This document shows, piece by piece, positions 1 to 8,778 of a stretch of DNA of 57,500 nucleotides. The stretch comes from Anaeromyces robustus (lineage: Eukaryota > Neocallimastigomycota > Neocallimastigomycetes > Neocallimastigales > Neocallimastigaceae). The notes below the pieces were generated by a model. It was given only the letters and a program-made list of their open reading frames with translations. It was not told where the DNA came from and made no database searches. Location: positions 155,001-212,500 of the forward strand of contig MCFG01000054.1 in NCBI GenBank assembly GCA_002104895.1, in the 5' to 3' direction. The position numbers and the translations under genes were made by a program. Each line of letters begins with the position of its first letter. Within the stretch, counting starts at the first letter, position 1.

Positions 1-120
1 AAAAATTTAATAACCGATATTAATTTATTTTAATTATATAATTAAAATAAATTAATTATTAGTTATTATTTATTATTCATTAATTATTAGTTATTATTTT
101 TTACAATTCATTACAATTAT

Positions 121-265
121 ATTGATATTGATATTAATAAAATATATTGATATTGATATTAATAAAATATATTGATATTGATATTAATAAAATATATTGA
201 TATTGATATTAATAAAATATATTGATATTGATATTAATAAAATATATTGATATTGATATTAATAT
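121..265. repeat. 25-bp AT tandem repeat
   Basis: About five and a half near-perfect direct copies of a 25-bp unit containing ATTGATATTGATATTAATAA. It lies just beyond the 3' end of the minus-strand MULE relic. Related ATATCAATATC blocks lie beyond the 3' end of the plus-strand MULE relic at 2535-2690, in inverted orientation, so it may be the end sequence of the same element. Confidence 0.9.
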
Positions 266-303
266 AATTTAAACTATATTCTAGTTAATTATTATTTATA
301 AAT

Positions 304-1136
304 TTAGAGCTTGTTTAATTCTAATAAACATTTATACCATAAATCAATGATATTATTTCTATCACATCCCTTATCAATTAACTCGGATTCCTTTTTTTAT
401 ATTTTTTAATTAAATCATTGATTTCATTAGTTTTTGTTAATATTCTTCTTTTTTTCAAACTCCTCCAATTTTCCTTTTGTAATTATTGTAAGATAAAGAT
501 TCTTCTTTTTTTAAATGATAAATCAATTCATAGAAAGAAGGTTTTTTGTAAAACAATTTTTTTAAGTAATTGTTAAAAGATTCTGAAGCATTATTTGTTA
601 TGTGGTTTATATCATTATAATAATTCCAACATTGAATATCATATTTATATAAATAAGTCTTATTAAAATATTCCAAAAAATTTAAAAAATGATAATAATT
701 ATATACTTGACATATAATTTTAATATAATTGTAAATATCAAATATATATTCAGGATTTATAAAAGGAAAATTTGTAACAGCTTTATAAAATAAATAAATG
801 TTATGATTATGTTCAACTTCATTATGACATAATTTATATTTTTGAATTTTTAACGATCTTTTATAATGCCATACACAATATTTAATAGTTATATTAGGAA
901 ATATTTTAATGGCAGCATTGGATATACCTTTTTCAAAATCACAATGCAAAATTTTTGGTGTAATTATAATATTATTATTATATTTACTTGCATTTTTTTT
1001 TAATTCTTCAAATAACAATTCATAGGTTGATTGTTCTTTTTATTTAATATAGATAGTGATGTAGTGTAAAAACTATTTATTTCTGGAGCATATACTCTTG
1101 TTATAAACACTTGGTAACCAAATGTTGGTGCAATAT
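304..1136 (-). pseudogene. MULE-type transposase relic (copy 1)
   Basis: Read on the minus strand from about 1136, this is the catalytic and C-terminal part of a Mutator-like (MULE) transposase. The order is APTFGYQVF, a STYELLFEELKKN segment, HCDFEKGISNAAIKIFPN followed by CVWHYKRSLK (the D..C/W..H region of the DDE fold), then NNASESFNNYLKK. It is broken in several places. A frameshift near 1018-1030 separates the NKKN end from STYELL. An in-frame TGA near 455 stands where copy 2 has Trp (GIWRKK). A further shift near 365 precedes the conserved end IIDLWYKCLLELNKL. The N-terminal side runs into a TTTTA microsatellite (1134-1203) and is lost. It cannot encode a working enzyme. Family assignment rests on the motif layout seen here. 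Confidence 0.75.
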
Positions 1137-1203
1137 AAAATAAAATAAAATAAAATAAAATAAAAATAAATAAAAATAAAATAAAATAAAATAAAATAAA
1201 ATA
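1134..1203. repeat. (TTTTA)n microsatellite
   Basis: Imperfect AAAAT/TTTTA pentamer tract at the point where recognisable MULE coding sequence stops. It may have replaced or interrupted the N-terminal coding region of copy 1. Confidence 0.85.
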
Positions 1204-1402
1204 TATTATTGTTAAACATGAAATCAATATATTAACAACACCTTTTTTTATAATAATTCAAATAATAAACATATATTACAATATTTTTAAAAGAATATTA
1301 TTTATTTTTAATTTACAATATAATCACTCTTATTTAAAAATACAAAGGTTAAATTTTTTATTTTATTTATTTATTCATTTATTTATATATTATATTTTTT
1401 TA

Positions 1403-1597
1403 AGCCACATTGTAATACATTAAAAAACCATCAAACATAGATTATGTCGAAATGGGAGAGTTGCATTTCGCAATGTTGCATTTCGCAATGGGGCGCATGA
1501 CAAAGATTTGTAGGTTGCATTTCGCAATGTTGCAATTCGCGGGAGAAGTGCATTTCGGAATCGTGCATTTCGGAATCGTACATTATTGTATGTGGCT
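1403..1597. repeat. GC-containing 15-bp cassette A with inverted ends
   Basis: An island with normal base use in AT-only DNA. It has two contiguous 15-bp units TTGCATTTCGCAATG (1461-1490), a third at 1515-1529, and a shorter variant after it. A second unit type, GTGCATTTCGGAATC, occurs twice in tandem (1548-1577). GGGGCGCAT lies between. The outer ends are inverted: AGCCACAT (1403-1410) and ATGTGGCT (1590-1597). The same units recur in cassettes B, C and D. This is likely a terminal repeat or MITE-like part of a DNA transposon. No coding potential is claimed. Confidence 0.8.
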
Positions 1598-1646
1598 TGA
1601 TGATAAAATATTTTATAGCCACATTTATCAAAAATAAATAAATAAA

Positions 1647-2020
1647 TATATAAATAACTAAATAAAATCAAAATAATATTTTATTAATAATCTTTTAAAT
1701 AATATTTTGTTAAAAATTGTATTATAAAAAAGGACTTGTTCTGTTATCATTAAATAAATAAAACTATTATAATTATTAAATAAATAATTATTGTAATAAA
1801 TAATAAATATATAAATAAATAAATACATAAATAATTAAATAAAATTAAATATTATTTTATTAATAATCTTTTAAATAATATTTTGTTAAAAATTGTATAT
1901 AAAAAAGGACTTGTTCTGTTATCATTAAATAAATAAAACTATTATATTTTAAAAATAATTATTTACATATTAAATAAAATAAATAAAACTATTATATTTT
2001 AAAAATAATTATTTACATAA
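1647..2020. repeat. ~120-bp direct duplication plus partial third copy
   Basis: Two near-identical blocks (about 1647-1770 and 1826-1947) share AATAATCTTTTAAATAATAT followed by AAAAAAGGACTTGTTCTGTT. A partial third copy of the block's 3' end is at about 1965-2020. It separates cassette A from MULE copy 2 and probably arose by local duplication. Confidence 0.8.
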
Positions 2021-2030
2021 ATATAATACT

Positions 2031-2371
2031 AATTATTGGAATTATTATAAGAATATAGAGCATATAACAAATAATGCTTCAGAATATTTTAATAATTACT
2101 TAAATAATTTATTTCCAAAAAAATCTTCATTTTTTAAATTAATTTATATATTAAAAAAAGAAGAATCCTTTTCCTACAATGATTACGAAATGAGAATTAA
2201 TGGAATCTGGAGAAAAAAACAAAAAATAATTAAAAAACTGATGAAATAAAAAATATAATTGAAAATTATAAGTATATGGAAAAAGATTATATTTATAATG
2301 GATATGATAGAAAAGATATTGTTGAATTATGGTATAATTGCTTAATTGATTTAAATAATAAAAAATACTAA
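2031..2371 (+). pseudogene. MULE-type transposase relic (copy 2, C-terminus only)
   Basis: The plus-strand frame from 2031 reads NYWNYYKNIEHITNNASEYF, then a segment matching copy 1, ending at TAA 2247-2249. After a shift in the A-rich run near 2240 the frame continues as TDEIKNIIENYKYMEK and GYDRKDIVELWYNC up to TAA 2371. Both parts align with the copy 1 C-terminus (NASESFNNYLKK; IIDLWYKC). Where copy 1 has an in-frame TGA, this copy keeps TGG (GIWRKK). Everything upstream of the WNYY segment is missing. The two copies point away from each other, so they are an inverted pair, diverged rather than recent. Confidence 0.7.
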
Positions 2372-3075
2372 TTTTTTATTATAAATTAGTATTTTTCTAA
2401 CCTTTTTAAATTATATGTTATGCTTAATTATTGTTCTTGTAACAATATAAGGAAATAAAATTACTTTAAGATTTTTTTTAGCTAGTTTTTAGCTAAATTA
2501 TATCTAAAACTGATCTATTTAACTATAATTAAAATATAATTAATATCAATATCAAAATTTTTAGTATAAAAATATTATTAATATCAATATCAAAATTTTT
2601 AATATAAATATATTATTATTAATATCAATATCAAATTTTTTAGTATAAAAATATTATCAATATCAATGTCAATCTTATTTAGTAAAAATAATAATATCAA
2701 TTATGTTTAAAAAATCATTAAATAAATATTTTTTTATTTTTTTATTATTTTATTAAAATTTTAGTTATTATTATTACAATTTAATAATAAAATAAATTAA
2801 AATATTGAATATAAATGAAAAATATTATAAAATATTAAATAAAATAAAAGACTTTGAAAAAATATGATTTTTGTTTGTTTGTAAAAGTTAATGAATAACT
2901 TGAATCTTTCTTTTTTAAATTTTTTTTGTATTCTTTTGTATTTTTTTTTTCAATTCTTTGATTTTATTATAATTATTTTTATTTCATTTTATTTCATTTT
3001 TTAATTTGTAATTATTAATTATAATTTTTAATTATTATTTATTTATTTATTCATTTATTTAATATATAAAATTTC
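2372..3075. other. AT-rich DNA without genes
   Basis: Holds short imperfect repeats of AATATCAATATCAAAATTTT type (2535-2690) downstream of MULE copy 2, a small TTTAGCTA...TAGCTAAA hairpin (2477-2497), then low-complexity AT sequence. No coding signal seen. Confidence 0.7.
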
Positions 3076-3187
3076 ATGCGCCACAGATTCCGAAATGCAC
3101 AATTCCGAAATGCACGATTCCGAAATGCACGATTGCGAAATGCACCACATTCCAATTCGCAATGTTGCATTTCGCAATGGGGCGCAT
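3076..3187. repeat. GC-containing 15-bp cassette B with inverted ends
   Basis: Four contiguous 15-bp units: GATTCCGAAATGCAC (3086), AATTCCGAAATGCAC (3101), GATTCCGAAATGCAC (3116) and GATTGCGAAATGCAC (3131). A CCACATT motif follows, then an inverted TTGCATTTCGCAATG (3165-3179). The cassette is bounded by ATGCGCC (3076-3082) and GGCGCAT (3181-3187), a 7-bp inverted repeat that looks like element ends. Confidence 0.8.
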
Positions 3188-4100
3188 AATTGTATAAATA
3201 ATTAAATAAATAAAAATATAATATAAAGAATTATTTATTTAATAATTTTTTTTAGTTAATAATATTTTTATTTAATGATTTAATAATATTAAATATTTTT
3301 TTAATATTGAATTTTTTTTAGTATTTTAATAATATTTTATTTATTTTTTTTATTTAATGATATTGAATATTTCTTCATTATTTTTTTATTTAATGATATT
3401 GAATATTTCTTCAATATTTTTTTTATTTAATAATTTAATAATATTGAATATTTCTTCATTATTTTTTATTTAATTAATATTGAATATTTTTTGAATATTT
3501 TTTTTATTTAATAATTTAATAATATTGAATATTTTTTGAATATTTTTTTATAATTATATTTTTTATTTAATATTTTAATAATATTGAATTTTTTTTTTAA
3601 TATTTCAAATCAAAATAATTTTATAAAAATATTTAATTTTATAATGAATTTTTATTTTTATATTTTTTTTTTGTAAATAAGTAATTAATAAAAAAATATT
3701 TATTTATTTATTTGTTTCTTTTCTTTATTCTAAAATTTATATTATTTTTTTTATTTATTATTTGTTATCGTCTTTTTAATAAAAATACATATATAATACT
3801 GTTATATTATTTATTATCTTTTATTTTATTTATTATTATTCATTTATCAAAAAAATTATATAAATATATTTAATTTTATAATAAGCTTTTTTTTTTTTAA
3901 TTTTTTTACTTTATTTTTTTTTTGTAAGTAATTAATAAGAAAAGAAATATTTATTTATTTATTTGTTTATTTTCTATTCATTTATTTATATATATATTTT
4001 TTATTTATTTATTTAATTTTTTTAAATTCTATTTTATTTTATTTCATAACGTGGCTTTCATAATTTGTGTTAAAAAATTTTTCATTTTTTTATTTGTTTT
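3188..4100. repeat. Low-complexity AT DNA with tandem repeats
   Basis: 3345-3600 has imperfect ~50-bp tandem copies around TTATTTAATGATATTGAATA. Two ~120-bp stretches (about 3612-3728 and 3850-3980) are diverged direct duplicates sharing TAATTAATAA and a TTTATTTATTTATTTGTTT run. No gene seen. Confidence 0.65.
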
Positions 4101-4202
4101 TTATGCGCCTCATTGCAAAAATTTAATATGCGCCCCATATCATATTGCGAAATGCAACATTGCGAAATGCAACACATTCGTCGAAATGCAACTCTCCCCC
4201 AT
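4101..4202. repeat. GC-containing 15-bp cassette C
   Basis: Two ATGCGCC boxes (4103 and 4129), then contiguous units ending in TTGCGAAATGCAA (4143-4157 and 4158-4172), then CGAAATGCAACTCTCCCCC. Its reverse complement matches the start of cassette A (GGGAGAGTTGCATTTCG), so A and C are in opposite orientation about 2.7 kb apart, enclosing MULE copy 2 and cassette B. Confidence 0.75.
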
Positions 4203-4331
4203 AAATATACTATTTACACGTGATTAATAAAATAAAGTTATAAATTTAAATCTTAACAATTATAATAGATAAAATAAAAATAAAATTTTAAAAAAATTTA
4301 TAATTAAAAAAAAAATTATTTAAAATAAAAT

Positions 4332-5931
4332 TTATTTATTTATTTATTTTATTTAATTATTAATTAATATTATCTCAATAATTAATACATTAATTTTACA
4401 TAAACTAATTTTTTTTTTATTATTATTTATTATTATTATTACATTAAAAATATACAATTATAAATATATATATTTATTTATAAAAATATATATTATTCAT
4501 ATATTATTCAGTATATTATCATAATTTATTATGCTTTTCTTTTTTTCATTTCTCTTTCTTCATACTTTACTTTACAATTTTCAATAATCTCAAGTATCTC
4601 TTTTTCATCAATTTTTAAATTTAATTTTGATTTTAAAACATCAATTTGACAATTTGGCTCATTCAAAAATTCTTTTAGAATGTTTATTTTAGCTTCAGAT
4701 AATCCTGAATATTGTTCTATAATATCTTCTTTGAATTTATCCAATATCATATTTACTGCTACTTCTAAAGCTTTATTTTCTTTACCTTCCACTCTACCTT
4801 TAATTAAACCTTTCGCTTCACCTCTCGCTTCACCTACCGCTTCACCTTCTTCTCTTGCTGCTACTACATCGTAATAATCTTTTTCTCTTTGTAAATATAT
4901 TTGATAGAAATTGTTGTCTCCTTTCAAAGTCAATAATTTTTCTCTTGCTTTTTTAAATATTGCTGGTGTTTCTTTATTTCTAAAATATTCATTATTAGGA
5001 TCATTTAAAAAGAAAAACCATGTAAATTTGTTTTCTAATTCTTCCTGAGCAATATTCATATACTTTTGTAATTCAAAGAAATGAATATTTAATAAATCTT
5101 CAAAACCTTCCCCTTTATTTGTCTCCCTTTCTTTTAATTCAAAATGCCAGTGACGTTTATTCATATCTTTAAATAAATTATAATTTAATAAATTGATCAT
5201 GATTACATCTGGTATCTCACCATACGATCTTCCTTGTGGTAGAGAATGAAAAATTATTCCAGAGGAATAATACAAAGATCTTTTAAACATATGACCAGTT
5301 TTATTGAATTGAATTTCAATATTTACTAATTTATTATGATTTGTTTTTGCTGTCATAAAAATACCTTGATTTTGGATTTCTTCAAATTTTCTTTTTCTTT
5401 TAAAATTTTTATTTTTAATCGCTAATAATGTATCCATCCTTCCTAATTTTCCAATTTTAGTTTCGTTAGTTGTATTTTCAGAATCTTCAGAGTTTTCATC
5501 GTCTGTATTATTAATAATTGCATTTGTTGCTAACACTGGAACTATTTCAATATTCTTATATTCTAGATCATCAATTATAATTTCAGAATCAAAAATATTA
5601 TTTAAAAAATTAATCATCATTTTTTTATTATTAATAAATAAGCTCTTAAAAGCAATATCAACTTTAGGATTTATCTTAACAATTAATTTTTCACTTTCTA
5701 TTCCTTTTTCATTATTTAAAATTTTTTCTTCTTTATTTAAACTATTCCCACTCATTTTAATTTTTATTAAAACTAAAAGTATTATTTGAAAATTTTATTA
5801 ATATTAAATACTAAAATAATTTTTTTTTATAGACCTATCGTATCCTATGATATAAAATAAATATTTGTAGCAAAATATTTGTCATATATTTGAATAGGAT
5901 TCAAATATATATTAATTTTTATCTTATTACA
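4332..5931. repeat. Left arm of ~1.6-kb palindrome
   Basis: The reverse complement of this arm matches about 6152-7760. Inside the transposase coding region the only difference found by eye is a 12-bp indel. Inside the inner 170 bp the match is perfect up to 5931/6152. Outside the coding region a few small indels accumulate. The spacer is about 220 bp (5932-6151). Confidence 0.85.
4529..5755 (-). CDS. PD-(D/E)XK nuclease family transposase (left copy)
   Basis: A 408-aa intact ORF. It resembles the Rpn/PDDEXK_2 (recombination-promoting nuclease, transposase_31-like) family best known from bacteria. The early segment DIAFKSLFINNKK is followed by FLNNIF. The putative acidic residue D108 lies in GRMDTLLAI, about 36 residues before the VNIEIQF strand (E147-x-Q149), with a Lys/Arg-rich insertion between. 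Then come FKRSLYYSSGIIFHSL, GRSYGEIPDVIMINLL and a C-terminal GEA-rich linker before a helical end. These proteins cut DNA in the nucleus or cell. The family link is from motif layout; activity is not shown. The start is the only ATG that gives the full N-terminus, and the right copy shares it. The bacterial-type family in a fungal genome suggests old transfer, which is inference. Confidence 0.8.
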   Translation of the reverse strand: MSGNSLNKEEKILNNEKGIESEKLIVKINPKVDIAFKSLFINNKKMMINFLNNIFDSEIIIDDLEYKNIEIVPVLATNAIINNTDDENSEDSENTTNETKIGKLGRMDTLLAIKNKNFKRKRKFEEIQNQGIFMTAKTNHNKLVNIEIQFNKTGHMFKRSLYYSSGIIFHSLPQGRSYGEIPDVIMINLLNYNLFKDMNKRHWHFELKERETNKGEGFEDLLNIHFFELQKYMNIAQEELENKFTWFFFLNDPNNEYFRNKETPAIFKKAREKLLTLKGDNNFYQIYLQREKDYYDVVAAREEGEAVGEARGEAKGLIKGRVEGKENKALEVAVNMILDKFKEDIIEQYSGLSEAKINILKEFLNEPNCQIDVLKSKLNLKIDEKEILEIIENCKVKYEEREMKKRKA

Positions 5932-6151
5932 TAAATGCACGATTCCGAAATGCACCACATTCACTTTTATATTCATACAATGTGGCTCATACATTATATT
6001 TAATACAATACATTTTAATACATTTAACACATATTTCACTCTAACAAGAATAAAAACTAATAAATTAATATATTAAAAGTATAATAATTTAAAATAAGAA
6101 AATATAAATAATAAAATAATTATTATAAATTAATAAAATATAATATATTAT
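5932..6151. repeat. Palindrome spacer with cassette D
   Basis: The ~220-bp non-palindromic centre between the two transposase arms. It carries one full 15-bp unit GATTCCGAAATGCAC (5941-5955) preceded by a partial unit, then CCACATT (5955-5961) and AATGTGG (5979-5985), an inverted pair also found around cassette A. The rest is AT-rich. It would hold divergent promoters for both transposase copies. Confidence 0.7.
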
Positions 6152-6327
6152 TGTAATAAGATAAAAATTAATATATATTTGAATCCTATTCAAATATATG
6201 ACAAATATTTTGCTACAAATATTTATTTTATATCATAGGATACGATAGGTCTATAAAAAAAAATTATTTTAGTATTTAATATTAATAAAATTTTCAAATA
6301 ATACTTTTAGTTTTAATAAAAATTAAA

Positions 6328-7566
6328 ATGAGTGGGAATAGTTTAAATAAAGAAGAAAAAATTTTAAATAATGAAAAAGGAATAGAAAGTGAAAAATTAA
6401 TTGTTAAGATAAATCCTAAAGTTGATATTGCTTTTAAGAGCTTATTTATTAATAATAAAAAAATGATGATTAATTTTTTAAATAATATTTTTGATTCTGA
6501 AATTATAATTGATGATCTAGAATATAAGAATATTGAAATAGTTCCAGTGTTAGCAACAAATGCAATTATTAATAATACAGACGATGAAAACTCTGAAGAT
6601 TCTGAAAATACAACTAACGAAACTAAAATTGGAAAATTAGGAAGGATGGATACATTATTAGCGATTAAAAATAAAAATTTTAAAAGAAAAAGAAAATTTG
6701 AAGAAATCCAAAATCAAGGTATTTTTATGACAGCAAAAACAAATCATAATAAATTAGTAAATATTGAAATTCAATTCAATAAAACTGGTCATATGTTTAA
6801 AAGATCTTTGTATTATTCCTCTGGAATAATTTTTCATTCTCTACCACAAGGAAGATCGTATGGTGAGATACCAGATGTAATCATGATCAATTTATTAAAT
6901 TATAATTTATTTAAAGATATGAATAAACGTCACTGGCATTTTGAATTAAAAGAAAGGGAGACAAATAAAGGGGAAGGTTTTGAAGATTTATTAAATATTC
7001 ATTTCTTTGAATTACAAAAGTATATGAATATTGCTCAGGAAGAATTAGAAAACAAATTTACATGGTTTTTCTTTTTAAATGATCCTAATAATGAATATTT
7101 TAGAAATAAAGAAACACCAGCAATATTTAAAAAAGCAAGAGAAAAATTATTGACTTTGAAAGGAGACAACAATTTCTATCAAATATATTTACAAAGAGAA
7201 AAAGATTATTACGATGTAGTAGCAGCAAGAGAAGAAGGTGAAGCGGTAGGTGAAGCGAGAGGTGAAGCGAGAGGTGAAGCGAAAGGTTTAATTAAAGGTA
7301 GAGTGGAAGGTAAAGAAAATAAAGCTTTAGAAGTAGCAGTAAATATGATATTGGATAAATTCAAAGAAGATATTATAGAACAATATTCAGGATTATCTGA
7401 AGCTAAAATAAACATTCTAAAAGAATTTTTGAATGAGCCAAATTGTCAAATTGATGTTTTAAAATCAAAATTAAATTTAAAAATTGATGAAAAAGAGATA
7501 CTTGAGATTATTGAAAATTGTAAAGTAAAGTATGAAGAAAGAGAAATGAAAAAAAGAAAAGCATAA
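6328..7566 (+). CDS. PD-(D/E)XK nuclease family transposase (right copy)
   Basis: A 412-aa ORF, identical to the left copy by eye except for one extra GEAR unit (12 bp) in the Gly/Glu/Ala/Arg linker near residue 310. It has the same putative catalytic layout (D108, E147-x-Q149). The gene is divergently oriented to its twin across the 220-bp spacer, and the inner ~170 bp upstream of each ATG are identical, so both should use the same promoter. Near-perfect identity means the duplication is recent or kept by gene conversion. Both ORFs are open, so either may be active. Confidence 0.8.
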   Translation: MSGNSLNKEEKILNNEKGIESEKLIVKINPKVDIAFKSLFINNKKMMINFLNNIFDSEIIIDDLEYKNIEIVPVLATNAIINNTDDENSEDSENTTNETKIGKLGRMDTLLAIKNKNFKRKRKFEEIQNQGIFMTAKTNHNKLVNIEIQFNKTGHMFKRSLYYSSGIIFHSLPQGRSYGEIPDVIMINLLNYNLFKDMNKRHWHFELKERETNKGEGFEDLLNIHFFELQKYMNIAQEELENKFTWFFFLNDPNNEYFRNKETPAIFKKAREKLLTLKGDNNFYQIYLQREKDYYDVVAAREEGEAVGEARGEARGEAKGLIKGRVEGKENKALEVAVNMILDKFKEDIIEQYSGLSEAKINILKEFLNEPNCQIDVLKSKLNLKIDEKEILEIIENCKVKYEEREMKKRKA

Positions 7567-7728
7567 TAAATTATGATAATATACTGAATAATATATATTT
7601 TTATTAATAAATATATATATATTTATAATTGTATATTTTTAATGTAATAATAATAATAATAAAAAAAAATAGTTTATGTAAAATTAATGTATTAATTATT
7701 GAGATAATATTAATTAATAATTAAATAA

Positions 7729-8146
<418 letters not shown>

Positions 8147-8148
<2 letters not shown>

Positions 8149-8251
8149 CCCTCTTCTGAGGACTTGTACTTCCATTCAGTTGGAATGCTCAGAAGAGGAT
8201 AAATGCCTGTCGATACATGGCGACGTTAAGGGCATTTTATGAAGTCTCCTC
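8147..8251 (+). ncRNA. Structured RNA at LINE 5' end, HDV-ribozyme-like topology
   Basis: An 11-bp helix pairs CCTCTTCTGAG (8150-8160) with CTCAGAAGAGG (8188-8198). Inside it CATTC (8173-8177) pairs with GAATG (8183-8187), directly abutting the 3' strand of the first helix. A second helix pairs ATAAATGCC (8199-8207) with GGCATTTTAT (8231-8240, one bulge), with GTCG/CGAC inside. GACTT (8161-8165) can pair with AAGTC (8242-8246) across everything. That is the P1-P2-P3-P4 nested pseudoknot order of HDV-like ribozymes, which are known at the 5' ends of several LINE families. The first helix is longer than the usual 7 bp and no canonical catalytic-C joining strand is obvious, so this is a candidate only. 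Confidence 0.35.
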
Positions 8252-8778
8252 AATAATTGTTCTTTTTTCTAATAATATGTATAAGCTGGATATGCAGGAA
8301 ATGAGATATTTGTATTTTTTTTTAAATTTACCTTTCATGTATTTCTGTATATTATCACTGTATGAATCTATTGTAATTGTTTTAATTATTGTATGAGCTT
8401 GATTCACTCAAAAGCATGTGCTTATACTTTATTAGAATTTAGAATAGTTATTTTTGAGTTCTTCACCTTTAACTTTTTTTTAATTTTCATGAATTTAAGA
8501 ATTTACAAGATTTCAAATATATTTACATTCGCAAAAAGAGATTTTTATAACAACTATCAATATTCTACAAGTGTTTTTATAATATCAATATTCTACAAGT
8601 GTTTTTATAATAGAGTAAAGAAGATAAACAATTGAAAATTTTAAACAAAAGAAAAAAAAAAAAAAGAAAAAATTTACATTCAGTTATTACTAGTCTACAT
8701 TTTTAACTTGATTTTTTTAGTTTAGTACTTTCATTTTACTTTTTTATTTTTTTTCTTCAATATTAAATATAGATCACA

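Noticed and set aside
1420-1671. Small ORFs over cassette A (repeated HCEMQ or LRNAT peptides)
   Set aside because: They arise from the 15-bp DNA repeat being divisible by three; open in several frames with no start context or domain.
8393-8635. 80-aa ORF in the LINE 5' region, possible ORF1
   Set aside because: No gag, RRM, zinc-knuckle or coiled-coil features, and it spans the 28-bp tandem duplication; more likely 5' UTR.
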